The notes beneath the pieces were generated by a model. That model was not told the origin of the DNA and did not search any database. It saw only the letters and a list, made by a program, of their open reading frames with translations. A stretch of DNA of 64,000 nucleotides from Paucisalibacillus algeriensis. Lineage in GTDB: Bacteria; Bacillota; Bacilli; Bacillales; Amphibacillaceae. The stretch covers positions 310,001 to 374,000 of the forward strand of contig NZ_CBYO010000011.1 in NCBI RefSeq assembly GCF_000577245.1, in the 5' to 3' direction. The translations under genes were made by a program, and so were the position numbers. This document shows, one piece after another, positions 53,546 to 62,538 of the stretch; position 1 is the first letter of the stretch, and each line of letters begins with the position of its first letter.

Positions 53546-54748
53546 TTAATATTGAACTGAAGCATTTACATTTATTAACCCATGTTCAACCGTTCGACCT
53601 ACACCATTCATATAAACAGCCGTATTTTCGATTGCCACTCTAACCTGTACGTTATTTTTTCCTTGACCAGTAAGTAATGCCGCTTGACCGGCAACATAAG
53701 GAGAAGCCATGGATGTACCAGACATATATACATAACTATTATTTGGATAAGTGGAGGCAATGTCTACACCTGGAGCCATTACATCAACCCATGTACCCCA
53801 GTTTGAGAAATTAGCTTTACGGTTATTGGAATCAACAGCACCTACAGCAATAACATTTTCATAAGAAGCAGGTTCGAAAGTTGTTCTAACTCCATCATTA
53901 CCAGCAGCAGCTACAACCACAGCACCACGATTCCATGCATAATTAACTGCATTTTCTAGTGTCTGCGTATCACAATTACATCCAAGAGATAAGTTAATTA
54001 CCTCTGCACCAGCATCTGCTGCATAAATAATCCCATCTGCAATATCAGCCAAAGAACCACTGCCTTGCGCATCCAATACACGAACCGCCAATACTTTGGT
54101 GTTTGGTGCCATACCAGCAATTCCTGTAGCATTATTCGTTTCAGCAGCTGCAATTCCAGCTACATGTGTACCATGTCCGTTTTGGTCTTGAGGGTACCAG
54201 TCATTTTGAACAAAGTCATAACCAAGAACAACTTTTCCATCTAAATCTGGATGATTATAGTCAACACCAGTATCAAGAACGGCAATTTCTTGACTCGAGC
54301 TACCGCGAGTAACATCCCAAGCATGGTCCGCATCCGTATTAAATAATCCGTATTGATAGCTTGGGCTGAAATACGTATCATTAGGTGACCAAGTAGCATT
54401 AAGTACATAGTTTGGCTCCGCATACTCCACATTAGGATTGTTGTTTAAGGCCTTAACAACAGCGTCTACATTACCAACCTCAAGCACTAAAAACGGTGAC
54501 TGAACGGCGTCTACATCTGCTTTCACCTTAGCATTAGCATTGTTAAGAACTTTACTTTGTTGGTTGACAGAAACCTTATCCTTAAACTTAACGATTACTT
54601 CACCTTTCACCTGTTCACCTTTTGATACTTTTGCCGAATTGCTTGCTACCTTTTCAAGGTTCCCCTCATCAGCAGCAGCATTCCCAACAATTGGGAAAAA
54701 CAATGCAAAAACTACCGCGATTAAACTAGCTAACCAAGACTTCTTCAT
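53546..54748 (-). CDS. Secreted subtilisin-family serine protease
   Basis: A 400-residue secreted subtilase: signal peptide (about 1-27), an I9-type propeptide (about 45-125), and a thermitase-like catalytic domain. Triad: Asp in IAVLDTGVDYNHP, His in NGHGTHVAGIA, Ser in MSGTSMASPYVAG. Two cysteines in LGCNCDTQ are unusual. A frame runs up to 54862, but GAGGAGGAG before the ATG at 54748 and the signal peptide fix the start. It degrades extracellular protein. Monocistronic. Confidence 0.94.
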   Translation of the reverse strand: MKKSWLASLIAVVFALFFPIVGNAAADEGNLEKVASNSAKVSKGEQVKGEVIVKFKDKVSVNQQSKVLNNANAKVKADVDAVQSPFLVLEVGNVDAVVKALNNNPNVEYAEPNYVLNATWSPNDTYFSPSYQYGLFNTDADHAWDVTRGSSSQEIAVLDTGVDYNHPDLDGKVVLGYDFVQNDWYPQDQNGHGTHVAGIAAAETNNATGIAGMAPNTKVLAVRVLDAQGSGSLADIADGIIYAADAGAEVINLSLGCNCDTQTLENAVNYAWNRGAVVVAAAGNDGVRTTFEPASYENVIAVGAVDSNNRKANFSNWGTWVDVMAPGVDIASTYPNNSYVYMSGTSMASPYVAGQAALLTGQGKNNVQVRVAIENTAVYMNGVGRTVEHGLINVNASVQY

Positions 54749-55030
54749 GAAACTCCTCCTCTCGTTTCTACGTTTCATTATATTTCGAGAGGCATATCCA
54801 AATAATGAGCACCGAAGCCTAAAAAAGTTGGGAAAGTGAGGTAGACATATATAAATTGACACTGGCCAATATCCTTATTAATGTAGGGAAAAACTATCCA
54901 TTTTAAATTTAGCTATTTTTAATGATAAAATAGTATAAGCTCTGGGAAAAATGTTTATAAGAGATAACAATATAAAAGATAGCTATATAGCCTGGATATC
55001 TAATTATTTAGAGGTGAAAATAATAATCAG

Positions 55031-55855
55031 ATGAATTTTACAAAAACTTACATAAAAGTATTTAATACAACTATTTATTGTGAACATAGGCTGCAAGTAA
55101 ATAGACCAACAATTTTTCTCATACACGGCTTTGTAGCCTCATCTTATACATTCAATCGATTAAAGCCACTTCTGGCAAATGAATTTTCAGTAATTGCGAT
55201 TGATTTACCCGGATTTGGAAAAAGTGAAAAGTCTACCTCATTTACCTATTCATTCGACAACTACGCCAGTTTAGTATTAAAATGCATGGATTATTTTCAA
55301 ATAAAAGATGCCTATGTAGCAGGTCATTCAATGGGTGGTCAGATTGCTTTATACACAGCAAAGAAGGCACCTGAGAGGATTAAAAAGTTAATATTATTCT
55401 GTAGCTCAGGATATTTACCAAAAGCAAAGAACTATCTTATTTATAGCTCATACCTCCCCTTCTTTCATTTAATTGCAAGACGAAAGATTAATTCACAGAG
55501 TGTTGTAAGAAATCTCAGAAACGTATTTTACGACCATTCCTTTATTACCGAAGATCAAATTGAGGAATATGGAAGGCCTCTGCAAGATAAGAATTTTCCA
55601 AGGTCACTAGTTCGATTACTTAGACATCGTGAGGGAGATTTAAATAGTGAACAACTAAAAGAAATAAAGACGCCTACCTTACTGCTTTGGGGTAAAGATG
55701 ATAAAGTAGTACCCCTACCCATTGGAAAAAAGCTTGCTAAGGACTTACCAAACGCGAAAATAATTTCGTATGAACAAGCAGGTCATTTGGTAACAGAGGA
55801 AAAAGCCCAACAACTTTATAAGGAAATTCTATCCTTTACCGAACCCCAGGATTAA
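55031..55855 (+). CDS. Alpha/beta hydrolase
   Basis: A 274-residue serine hydrolase of the alpha/beta fold. The oxyanion stretch IFLIHGFVAS is near residue 30, the nucleophile elbow GHSMGGQ at about 96, the acid in WGKDDKVVP, and the His in EQAGHLV. Substrate unknown; it may be an esterase or carboxylesterase. The ribosome site (AGAGGTGA) is 13 bases from the ATG, longer than usual, yet no other start fits. It has its own terminator. Confidence 0.88.
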   Translation: MNFTKTYIKVFNTTIYCEHRLQVNRPTIFLIHGFVASSYTFNRLKPLLANEFSVIAIDLPGFGKSEKSTSFTYSFDNYASLVLKCMDYFQIKDAYVAGHSMGGQIALYTAKKAPERIKKLILFCSSGYLPKAKNYLIYSSYLPFFHLIARRKINSQSVVRNLRNVFYDHSFITEDQIEEYGRPLQDKNFPRSLVRLLRHREGDLNSEQLKEIKTPTLLLWGKDDKVVPLPIGKKLAKDLPNAKIISYEQAGHLVTEEKAQQLYKEILSFTEPQD

Positions 55856-55883
55856 GTATTATTTCACTTAATTCTGGGGTTTT
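55844..55883 (+). terminator. Terminator of alpha/beta hydrolase gene
   Basis: CCCCAGGATTAAGT (55844-55857) / ACTTAATTCTGGGG (55866-55879), one mismatch, then TTTT. The stop codon lies inside the left arm. Confidence 0.85.
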
Positions 55884-55971
55884 AAACTTCAAATCAAGGT
55901 TATATGCCCACCACTTTTTTTAGACTATCGCATACACTAATAGTAATATCTAGTCATATGGGGTGAACTAT

Positions 55972-56430
55972 ATGGGTTATAGAAAGAACAGGCTACCCGG
56001 TCGCTTTGATATTGACATGACACCATTACATGACTTTATGAAACAAATGGATTCCTTTTTCAATCAATCTTTTAAACATATAAACAAGCACTTCCATCTT
56101 CAACCATTTTGGGTGGAAATAAAGGAATTCGATACCCATTATATGATCCAGGCAAAACTTGATGGCTACAAAAGAGATCAGATTCAAATCGAAGTGGCTG
56201 GTAATCAACTACGAATTAGCATTGAAGATCATCAACTTATCGATCAAAAAGATTTAAAAGGTAGCTATAATCAAAAAAAGCAAAGCTTTGTTAATAAAGA
56301 ACGAATCATTACCTTACCATTTGAAATACCAAAAAAAGAAATCCAAGCTACTTTTAGAAACAACCATTTAAACATTTCCATTCCAAAAGATAAAATTAAT
56401 AGGACAATTATTGACATTGAAGAATCATAA
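55972..56430 (+). CDS. Hsp20 / alpha-crystallin small heat-shock protein
   Basis: A 152-residue small heat-shock protein: a short basic N-terminus, the alpha-crystallin domain (about 50-140) and NISIPKDK near the C-terminus. These proteins hold unfolding clients in oligomers, and in Bacillus some (CotM, CotP) are coat proteins. GGGGTGA precedes the ATG at 55972; the frame itself begins with a GTG at 55963. No CIRCE element or SigB promoter was found. Followed by a terminator. Confidence 0.85.
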   Translation: MGYRKNRLPGRFDIDMTPLHDFMKQMDSFFNQSFKHINKHFHLQPFWVEIKEFDTHYMIQAKLDGYKRDQIQIEVAGNQLRISIEDHQLIDQKDLKGSYNQKKQSFVNKERIITLPFEIPKKEIQATFRNNHLNISIPKDKINRTIIDIEES

Positions 56431-56438
56431 TACACAAT

Positions 56439-56475
56439 GGATTCGGCCTCTATTATAGGCGCCCGAATCCTTTTT
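56439..56475 (+). terminator. Terminator of hsp20 gene
   Basis: GGATTCGG (56439-56446) / CCGAATCC (56463-56470) followed by TTTTT. Confidence 0.8.
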
Positions 56476-56510
56476 AGTAACAATAAACTTCAGTTAAGGA
56501 GGGGACCTGC

Positions 56511-57293
56511 TTGCCTGTATACCAAACTGATAAATGGCTTGATAAATCCTATCATTCCCCCGAACACATTTTTAGAAAACTTACAAAGTACTTTTATCAA
56601 GGTAATGTAAAAGAAGTTAAAAATTTACTTATTAATCATGGAATGTACCATAGACCAGAACAAGACGGAGAATTATTATTAAAAACATTACGTAAAAAGA
56701 ACGTGTGGGAAATTATTACGAAAGAAGAACTAAAACTTAAACAAGAATGGAATGGAAAAAACATACCTATATTCATCCTCCCATCTGATACGTACAATAG
56801 AAAAATTAGAGAACATTATAGAGGAAAATCCGGTCTGGCTTTTCGTGATAAATTATTTCTATTCCTATCCACTGAATGTACTGAGAAGGAAATAAAAGCA
56901 TTATTTGCCCATGAATATAATCATTGTTGTAGACTTGTCCATGATCCAACAAAGGAGAAAGATTATACCCTTCTTAATGTCATCATATTGGAAGGGTTAG
57001 CCGAAAATGCTGTTCGAGAAAGGTTTGGTACTTCTCTTTTAGCTCCATGGACATCCTACTATAATGAGGATGAATTACAGAACATGTGGAAACACGTAGT
57101 CTTTCCTCACAAAGATTTATCAAAAAGCAACAGAAATGCCAATAATATTCTGTATGGAAAGAACTTCTATCCAAATATGGCCGGTTATGCTGTCGGTTAT
57201 TATTTGGTGCAACGGTATATGCAGAAAACCGGAAAAAGTAGTAAGGAATTACTTGAAATCCCAGCTGAAGAAATTGCCTTAATTGAAAAATAG
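56511..57293 (+). CDS. DUF2268 putative zinc-dependent protease
   Basis: A 260-residue protein of the DUF2268 family, predicted zinc metalloprotease, with the motif HEYNH in LFAHEYNHCCRLVHD (HExxH) near residue 145 and a downstream Glu in LEGLAENAVRERFG. No signal peptide. Homologues in Bacilli are cytoplasmic. The start is TTG, eight bases after AAGGAGGGG. It follows hsp20 by 80 bases and lies before the yjcZ-like gene. Confidence 0.82.
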   Translation: MPVYQTDKWLDKSYHSPEHIFRKLTKYFYQGNVKEVKNLLINHGMYHRPEQDGELLLKTLRKKNVWEIITKEELKLKQEWNGKNIPIFILPSDTYNRKIREHYRGKSGLAFRDKLFLFLSTECTEKEIKALFAHEYNHCCRLVHDPTKEKDYTLLNVIILEGLAENAVRERFGTSLLAPWTSYYNEDELQNMWKHVVFPHKDLSKSNRNANNILYGKNFYPNMAGYAVGYYLVQRYMQKTGKSSKELLEIPAEEIALIEK

Positions 57294-57447
57294 GCAAATG
57301 TACAGTTTCCCTAAAAACTGGGTGTATATCCCAGTCAATTAACGAGCGCATTCATATAGTATTAACAAACACTAAATCAAAAGTGTTTTATCTTTGGAGG
57401 TTTCTTCTCCTAAATTCACTGATATTGTACGTTAGGAGGGATGTAGA

Positions 57448-57576
57448 ATGTCATTCGGATACGGCTGTGGTGGTTATGGCGGATATGGCTACGGCGGTGG
57501 AGGATACAACAATAGCTTCGCGCTTATCGTTGTTTTATTTATCCTTCTAATCATCGTAGGTGCTGCTTGGCTATAA
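57448..57576 (+). CDS. YjcZ-family sporulation protein
   Basis: A 42-residue Gly/Tyr-rich protein: N-terminus [19 protein letters not shown] followed by one membrane helix [19 protein letters not shown]. This is the pattern of YjcZ/SscA-like small spore proteins in Bacillales. TAGGAGGG precedes the ATG by eight bases. Its transcript probably ends at the hairpins in the next region. A hairpin ACTGGG/CCCAGT (57317-57335) upstream ends the DUF2268 gene. Confidence 0.85.
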   Translation: MSFGYGCGGYGGYGYGGGGYNNSFALIVVLFILLIIVGAAWL

Positions 57577-57591
57577 TTTAAGAATTAACTA

Positions 57592-57632
57592 AACTACGAG
57601 AAGACGGGGACAATTCCCCGTCCTAGGTAGTT
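57592..57632. terminator. Stem-loop after yjcZ-like gene
   Basis: GACGGGG/CCCCGTC (57603-57609, 57616-57622) flanked by an outer AACTAC/GTAGTT helix (57592-57597, 57627-57632). No T run, so termination is uncertain. Confidence 0.5.
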
Positions 57633-57707
57633 ATGAACCATGTTACGAAAAGGCATATTTCTTCTAAGTTATTGGCCAAGAGGTGGGCCTAAAACGAATA
57701 TGTATTG

Positions 57708-57737
57708 GAGCATCCATGTAAGTCGGATGCTCTTTTT
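57708..57737 (+). terminator. Rho-independent terminator
   Basis: GAGCATCC (57708-57715) / GGATGCTC (57725-57732) followed by TTTTT. It ends the yjcZ-like transcript or a short leader RNA. Confidence 0.8.
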
Positions 57738-57959
57738 ATTGATAAAAGAAAAAGTATGATGCATATACATAAGCGGAAACATATTTTCGGTATCTCCCCC
57801 TAACCTGTTATAAATCTATTCCCCCTGCTATTTCAAGCATTAATCTGGAGCATATTTCCAATTTCCACAAAATCGACAAATTTTATTGAACAATTTGTGA
57901 AGTGATTCTCAAATCATTGTAATAATTATCACATCGTAATAAGATAGAGTAGCGCCACT

Positions 57960-57977
57960 TTGTGAATCATATCACAA
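57960..57977 (+). promoter_or_regulatory. Rex-like operator before qoxA
   Basis: TTGTGAATCATATCACAA matches the Gram-positive Rex site TTGTGAAnnnnTTCACAA at 16 of the conserved positions on both sides (TTGTGA / TCACAA). Rex senses the NADH/NAD+ ratio. Located 53 bases before the qoxA start. Confidence 0.6.
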
Positions 57978-58030
57978 GTTTGTCCAATTTGTGAACAATA
58001 GTAACCATTTTTGGTGAAAGGAGAAAGTAT

Positions 58031-58954
58031 ATGAAACTCAAACTAGCATTTATTGCATTCGCTATGTTGTTAACTACTATATTAGCTGGTTGTGAACCTT
58101 TGCTGGTATTAGATCCTAAAGGTCCTCAAGCAGAAACTACAGCTAACGTAATTTGGCTATCTATTTTAACAATGGCTATAATCGTCATTGTTGTTATTAC
58201 CTTATTGGTTATCATGCTCTATAAGTATAGGGCTTCCAAACAATCAGAGGACTATGAACCACCGCATATAGAAGGAAACCCATTTGTCGAAACAATTATT
58301 GTTGCTGTTCCAGTAATAATTGTTTTATTCCTGTCTATTGTTTCGGTTAAATCAACTTACGAAGTAGAATCAATTCCTGAAGGATACGATAATCAAGAAC
58401 CACTTGTAATCTATGCCTCCTCTTCTAATTGGAAATGGCATTTTAGTTATCCTGAACAAGATATCGAAACGGTTAACTATGTCTTTTTACCAACCAACCG
58501 TCCAGTTGAATTTCGCTTATATTCCTATGGACCAATTACAAGCTTCTGGATTCCACAACTTGCCGGTCAAAAATATGCAATGGCTGACATGGTAACGAAG
58601 ATAAACATCGTTGCAGAAACTCCTGGGGATTATGGTGGTAGAAATGCTAACTTTAGTGGTGAGGGATTTGCTGAAAATACATTCACTGCAACAGCATTAA
58701 CAAATGATGAGTTTAATAAGTGGGTCGAAGAAATTCATTCAACTGCTGATCAACTAACAGAGGAACAATTTAATAAACTACTAAAGCCTGGTCATTTAGG
58801 CCAAATGACCTTCACCGGAACACATTTAGAGTTTGCTCCAGCTCCTGAAGGGGAACATGGTGGTCACCATCACGGTGAAACTCAAGAAGAAGGCCAATCA
58901 AATCATGAGGATCACTCTAGTCATTCAAATCATGAAGATCACTCTAGTCATTAA
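58031..58954 (+). CDS. qoxA: Cytochrome aa3 quinol oxidase subunit II (QoxA)
   Basis: A 307-residue lipoprotein: lipobox ILAGC (Cys21), two membrane helices (about 42-66 and 90-110), and an extracytoplasmic cupredoxin domain (about 120-260). As in quinol oxidases, the CuA ligands (CSELCG-type motif) are absent. The C-terminal tail (about 275-307) is very rich in His, with a 9-residue unit SNHEDHSSH duplicated. AAAGGAG precedes the ATG. It is the first gene of qoxABCD; the Rex-like site suggests redox control. Confidence 0.95.
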   Translation: MKLKLAFIAFAMLLTTILAGCEPLLVLDPKGPQAETTANVIWLSILTMAIIVIVVITLLVIMLYKYRASKQSEDYEPPHIEGNPFVETIIVAVPVIIVLFLSIVSVKSTYEVESIPEGYDNQEPLVIYASSSNWKWHFSYPEQDIETVNYVFLPTNRPVEFRLYSYGPITSFWIPQLAGQKYAMADMVTKINIVAETPGDYGGRNANFSGEGFAENTFTATALTNDEFNKWVEEIHSTADQLTEEQFNKLLKPGHLGQMTFTGTHLEFAPAPEGEHGGHHHGETQEEGQSNHEDHSSHSNHEDHSSH

Positions 58955-59016
58955 AAGATGAGACTAGCTTGCTAGATAAATATAAAACGTGAAGTACCTT
59001 GAAAGGAGTTATCATA

Positions 59017-60975
59017 ATGGAATTTTTTGAACGGTTTGCCATTCCTCATCCCAGCCCATTAATTTATGCATCGATGGTTGCAATCGGACTAACTATGATT
59101 GCTATTGTTGTTGGAATTACTTACTTTAAAAAATGGGGTTATTTATGGCGTGAATGGTTAACAACAGTAGATCATAAACGAATTGGTATGATGTATATTA
59201 TCTCTGCATTATTAATGCTTTTCCGAGGAGGAGCAGATGCAGTAATGATGCGTCTACAAACAGCTGTACCAGATAACACATTTTTAGATGCACAACACTA
59301 TAATGAAGTTTTTACAACTCATGGAGTTGTCATGATTATTTTCATGGCCATGGCGTTTATTATCGGTATGATGAACTTTGTTGTACCATTACAAATCGGA
59401 GCACGTGATGTTGCTTTCCCTAGATTAAATGCGATTAGTTTTTGGTTATATTTCGCTGGAGCAATGCTCTTTAACATTTCATTTGTAATTGGCGGCTCCC
59501 CTGATGCTGGTTGGACGAATTACTTCCCACTTGCAGGAACTGAGTTTAGTGAAACGGTTGGCGTCAACTATTACATGTGGGCACTTCAGATTTCAGGTAT
59601 TGGTACACTGATGACAGGGATCAACTTTATTGTAACCATCCTTAAGATGAGAGCTCCTGGTATGACATTAATGAAAATGCCGATGTTTACTTGGTCTGCA
59701 TTAATTACAAACGTCATTATTGTATTTGCTTTCCCAGTATTAACTATTGCATTACTAATGGGTACGCTCGATCGACAGTTTGGAACACATTTCTTTGCAT
59801 CAACAAATGGTGGAATGGATATGCTTTGGGCTAACCTTTTCTGGGTATGGGGACACCCTGAAGTATATATCTTAATACTCCCTGCTTTCGGTATATACAG
59901 TGAGGTTATTTCCACTTTCTCACAGAGAAACTTATATGGTTATAAATCGATGGTAGGTTCAATGGTTCTTATCTCCTTTATGTCCTTCTTAGTTTGGGTA
60001 CACCATTTCTTTACTATGGGTCATGGCCCATTAGTAAATGGAATCTTTTCTATTACGACAATGGCCATTGCTGTACCTACGGGGATAAAAATATTTAACT
60101 GGTTACTAACGATGTGGAAAGGTAAAATTCGTTTCACCGTTCCTATGCTTTATTCTGTTGGTTTTATTCCATTATTTACAATCGGTGGAGTAACTGGAGT
60201 AATGCTTGCAATTGCAAGTGCAGACTATCAATATCACAACACGATGTTTTTAGTAGCACACTTCCATAACGTAATCATCCCAGGTGTTGTATTCGCAATG
60301 CTGGCCGGACTTACTTATTGGTGGCCAAAAATGTTCGGATTTATGCTAAATGAACGAATTGGTAAATGGGGATTCTGGTTCCTTACGGTTGGATTCTGTT
60401 TAGCATTCTTCCCAATGTATATTACAGGATTAGATGGGCAAGCGCGTCGTATGTACACGTACTCGGAAGAAACTGGATTCGGTCCATTAAATATGCTTTC
60501 TTTCTTCGGAGCTGGACTAATGGCAATTGCCTTCATCCTAATTGTTTACAACGTTTACTATAGCTTCCGATATGCACCAAGAAATGTTGGTCAGGATCCA
60601 TGGAATGCACGTTCACTAGAATGGGCAACACCAAATCCAGTCCCACATTACAATTTTTCCGTTACCCCTGTGGTTAACTCGTCTGAAGCATTCTGGGACT
60701 CTAAGAAAAACGGGCATCAATTATTCAAAGATAAGATAGACAAAATTCATATGCCTAATAATAGTGGATTACCAATAATTATAGCAGGACTATTCTTTGT
60801 CTTCGGGTTCTCCTTTGTCTTTGGGATATGGGTAGGAGTCATAGCAGCTGCCATAGGAATTTTTGGATGTATGGCTTATCGGACATTTGAAAAAGATCAT
60901 GGACATTATATTCCAGTCGAGGAAATACAAGAAACAGAAATGAAATTGGAGGTGCGAAATAATGAAAATAGATAA
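59017..60975 (+). CDS. qoxB: Quinol oxidase subunit I (QoxB)
   Basis: A 652-residue catalytic heme-copper oxidase subunit with about 14-15 helices. The CuB/heme motifs are plain: WVWGHPEVYILILPAFG (His and the His-Tyr crosslink region), HHFFTMGH, and VAHFHNV. The enzyme reduces O2 to water with electrons from menaquinol and pumps protons. A frame begins at 58999, but AAAGGAG before ATG 59017 decides the start. The 3' end overlaps qoxC by 14 bases. Confidence 0.96.
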   Translation: MEFFERFAIPHPSPLIYASMVAIGLTMIAIVVGITYFKKWGYLWREWLTTVDHKRIGMMYIISALLMLFRGGADAVMMRLQTAVPDNTFLDAQHYNEVFTTHGVVMIIFMAMAFIIGMMNFVVPLQIGARDVAFPRLNAISFWLYFAGAMLFNISFVIGGSPDAGWTNYFPLAGTEFSETVGVNYYMWALQISGIGTLMTGINFIVTILKMRAPGMTLMKMPMFTWSALITNVIIVFAFPVLTIALLMGTLDRQFGTHFFASTNGGMDMLWANLFWVWGHPEVYILILPAFGIYSEVISTFSQRNLYGYKSMVGSMVLISFMSFLVWVHHFFTMGHGPLVNGIFSITTMAIAVPTGIKIFNWLLTMWKGKIRFTVPMLYSVGFIPLFTIGGVTGVMLAIASADYQYHNTMFLVAHFHNVIIPGVVFAMLAGLTYWWPKMFGFMLNERIGKWGFWFLTVGFCLAFFPMYITGLDGQARRMYTYSEETGFGPLNMLSFFGAGLMAIAFILIVYNVYYSFRYAPRNVGQDPWNARSLEWATPNPVPHYNFSVTPVVNSSEAFWDSKKNGHQLFKDKIDKIHMPNNSGLPIIIAGLFFVFGFSFVFGIWVGVIAAAIGIFGCMAYRTFEKDHGHYIPVEEIQETEMKLEVRNNENR

Positions 60976-61558
60976 TACTGGACCTCTTGAATACAGTACT
61001 AATCAAAACCAAATGAACATTTTAGGATTTTGGATATTCCTAGGTGCTGAGATTATGCTTTTTGGAACATTATTTGCATCGTATTTTACACTTGAAAACG
61101 GTGTTGGCTCTGGGCCATCAGGTGCCGAGGTGTTTGAGATTACACCTGTACTACTTGAAACAATTATTCTACTAACTAGTAGCTTTACGATTGGTCTTGC
61201 AACACATGCCATGCGTATTAACCATAAAAAAGCAACACTAGTGTTTTTAGGAATCACGCTTCTTTTAGGATTATCATTTCTAAGTGTTGAAATATACGAG
61301 TTTATTCATTATTATCATGTAGGTTTAACCTTACAAACTAGTGCTTTTTCTGCCATATTATTAACAACACTTGGTACACATGGTGCTCACGTCACGTTTG
61401 GCTTATTCTGGGGATTGTTTATTTTCCTACAGATTAAGAAACGAGGGTTTACTCCAGAAACAACGAATAAATCCTTTATCTTCTCACTTTATTGGCATTT
61501 TCTAGATGTTGTCTGGATTTTCATCTTCAGCTTCATCTATTTGAAAGGAATGATGTAA
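60962..61558 (+). CDS. qoxC: Quinol oxidase subunit III (QoxC)
   Basis: A 198-residue membrane protein with five helices, a shortened form of subunit III as found in Bacillus quinol oxidases. Visible: NILGFWIFLGAEIMLFGTLFASYFT, GTHGAHVTFGLFW and SLYWHFLDVVWIFIF, typical of COX3/QoxC. GGAGG precedes the ATG, which lies within the end of qoxB. Confidence 0.95.
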   Translation: MKIDNTGPLEYSTNQNQMNILGFWIFLGAEIMLFGTLFASYFTLENGVGSGPSGAEVFEITPVLLETIILLTSSFTIGLATHAMRINHKKATLVFLGITLLLGLSFLSVEIYEFIHYYHVGLTLQTSAFSAILLTTLGTHGAHVTFGLFWGLFIFLQIKKRGFTPETTNKSFIFSLYWHFLDVVWIFIFSFIYLKGMM

Positions 61559-61560
61559 AC

Positions 61561-61845
61561 ATGAAAGAGTTATTTCCAGTAAAACAAGTAATGGGATATA
61601 TTTTCTCACTAGTTCTTACTGCAGTTGCCCTTAGTGTTTACTTCCTCGATATGTCATTTGAAGTAGGCCTGACTATACTATTAGTTACAGCATTTATTCA
61701 AGCAGCTCTCCAGCTAGTATTCTTCATGCATGCTGGTGAATCAACAGATAAAAAAGCTATTTATACAAATGTATACTATGGTATTGCAATTGCATTAGTT
61801 ACTGTGTTTGGTACCCTATTAACTTTAATTTGGGGATACATGTAA
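61561..61845 (+). CDS. qoxD: Quinol oxidase subunit IV (QoxD)
   Basis: A 94-residue protein with three membrane helices, family of cytochrome o/aa3 subunit IV (VMGYIFSLVLTAVALSVYFL, AFIQAALQLVFFMHAGEST). The frame extends upstream into qoxC to 61492, but MKELFPVKQ at 61561 starts right after the qoxC stop (two bases) and fits the family. It is the last gene of the operon. Confidence 0.93.
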   Translation: MKELFPVKQVMGYIFSLVLTAVALSVYFLDMSFEVGLTILLVTAFIQAALQLVFFMHAGESTDKKAIYTNVYYGIAIALVTVFGTLLTLIWGYM

Positions 61846-61846
61846 T

Positions 61847-61885
61847 AAAGGAGCTCTGTCTTATTCGACAGAGCTCCTTTATTAT
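61847..61885. terminator. Bidirectional terminator of qox operon
   Basis: AAAGGAGCTCTGTC (61847-61860) / GACAGAGCTCCTTT (61867-61880), 14-bp perfect stem, then ATTATTT. Confidence 0.9.
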
Positions 61886-62110
61886 TTAGACTGTTTTTCG
61901 CTTATTCTTTTCCACTACTTCTTCTGTTGCAACAAGAAAAATCCCCATAATAAAAATGAATACGCCACCCATAGTTACACCAATTCCAATTCCTGTTAAA
62001 GCACGGAAATCGCTTACAAAATATCCATATAGAAATAAAATCATACCAATAGTAACTAAAGTTCCACAAAGAATACTTACTGCCCTTAATAATTTCGTAG
62101 AATTTACCAT
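61886..62110 (-). CDS. Two-helix membrane protein of unknown function
   Basis: A 74-residue protein with two membrane helices (about 9-31 and 40-60) and a charged C-terminal tail (EEVVEKNKRKTV). GGGGGAT precedes the ATG. It converges on qoxD, and its upstream region carries a TTTGACAAATTTGTGAAC element 16/18 identical to one in front of qoxA, hinting at common control. No family recognised. Confidence 0.65.
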   Translation of the reverse strand: MVNSTKLLRAVSILCGTLVTIGMILFLYGYFVSDFRALTGIGIGVTMGGVFIFIMGIFLVATEEVVEKNKRKTV

Positions 62111-62465
62111 GATAAATCCCCCTTCTTTCTTATATTATTCATTCCGTTCACAAATTTGTCAAATTTTTAACAGAATAGGTCAATTGGCGGAAAAACATTA
62201 CTCACTCCCCTCTCCAAACCTAGCACGTATGTTAGATACTATTTCATTATCAACTTCCTTTTACAAAACCCACTCTTTGATCAGCTAACATAAAACGAAA
62301 ACAATTATTAGAAGCAAATGTAAATATTGAACAACTATCTATTTCCCAAGGAGAAGGTTAACTAAATGCAGAAAACATAAAGATTAATATTTAATACTAG
62401 GCACTGACGAATTTGATTGATTTTATCTATTGCCTGGCTTTTTTTTAAAAATTGTTTGTATTTTG
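62111..62465. other. Intergenic region, no intact gene
   Basis: About 355 bases without a gene. It holds the shared TTTGnCnAATTTGTGAAC element (62146-62163, minus strand) and a terminator (62397-62446). A frame at 62281-62361 reads KRKQLLEANVNIEQLSISQ and looks protein-like, but has no start codon and a stop just before; it may be the remnant of a decayed gene. Confidence 0.45.
62397..62446 (+). terminator. Probable terminator upstream of nfeD
   Basis: CTAGGCA (62397-62403) / TGCCTGG (62431-62437), one G-U pair, long loop, followed by eight T. Confidence 0.55.
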
Positions 62466-62494
62466 TGAAACCTAGGTTACAATAGAATCGTATA
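62466..62494 (+). promoter_or_regulatory. SigW-type promoter of nfeD-floT
   Basis: TGAAAC (62466-62471), 17-base spacer, CGTATA (62489-62494). TGAAAC-N16/17-CGTA is the B. subtilis SigW consensus, and yuaFGI is a SigW operon there. Confidence 0.85.
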
Positions 62495-62538
62495 TTAGGT
62501 AATCGGAATTTTTAATCTACAGATAGGATGATGCAGAA

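Larger units (their letters stand above)
57633..58030. other. Upstream region of qox operon
   Basis: Contains a strong hairpin, the candidate qox promoter TTGTGA-N17-TGTAAT (57895-57923), three TTTGTGAA-containing boxes and the Rex-like site below. Also a 19-codon frame (57633-57692, ATG after TAGGTAG) that I regard as doubtful. No other gene is visible. Confidence 0.5.

Noticed and set aside
57633-57692. 19-codon basic frame between yjcZ-like gene and terminator
   Set aside because: Ribosome-site match is weak and too close to the ATG; no conservation can be judged, so left as doubtful.
62281-62361. Protein-like stretch before the nfeD operon
   Set aside because: No start codon and a stop directly before it; at most a gene remnant, not listed as a pseudogene because no parent family is recognised.
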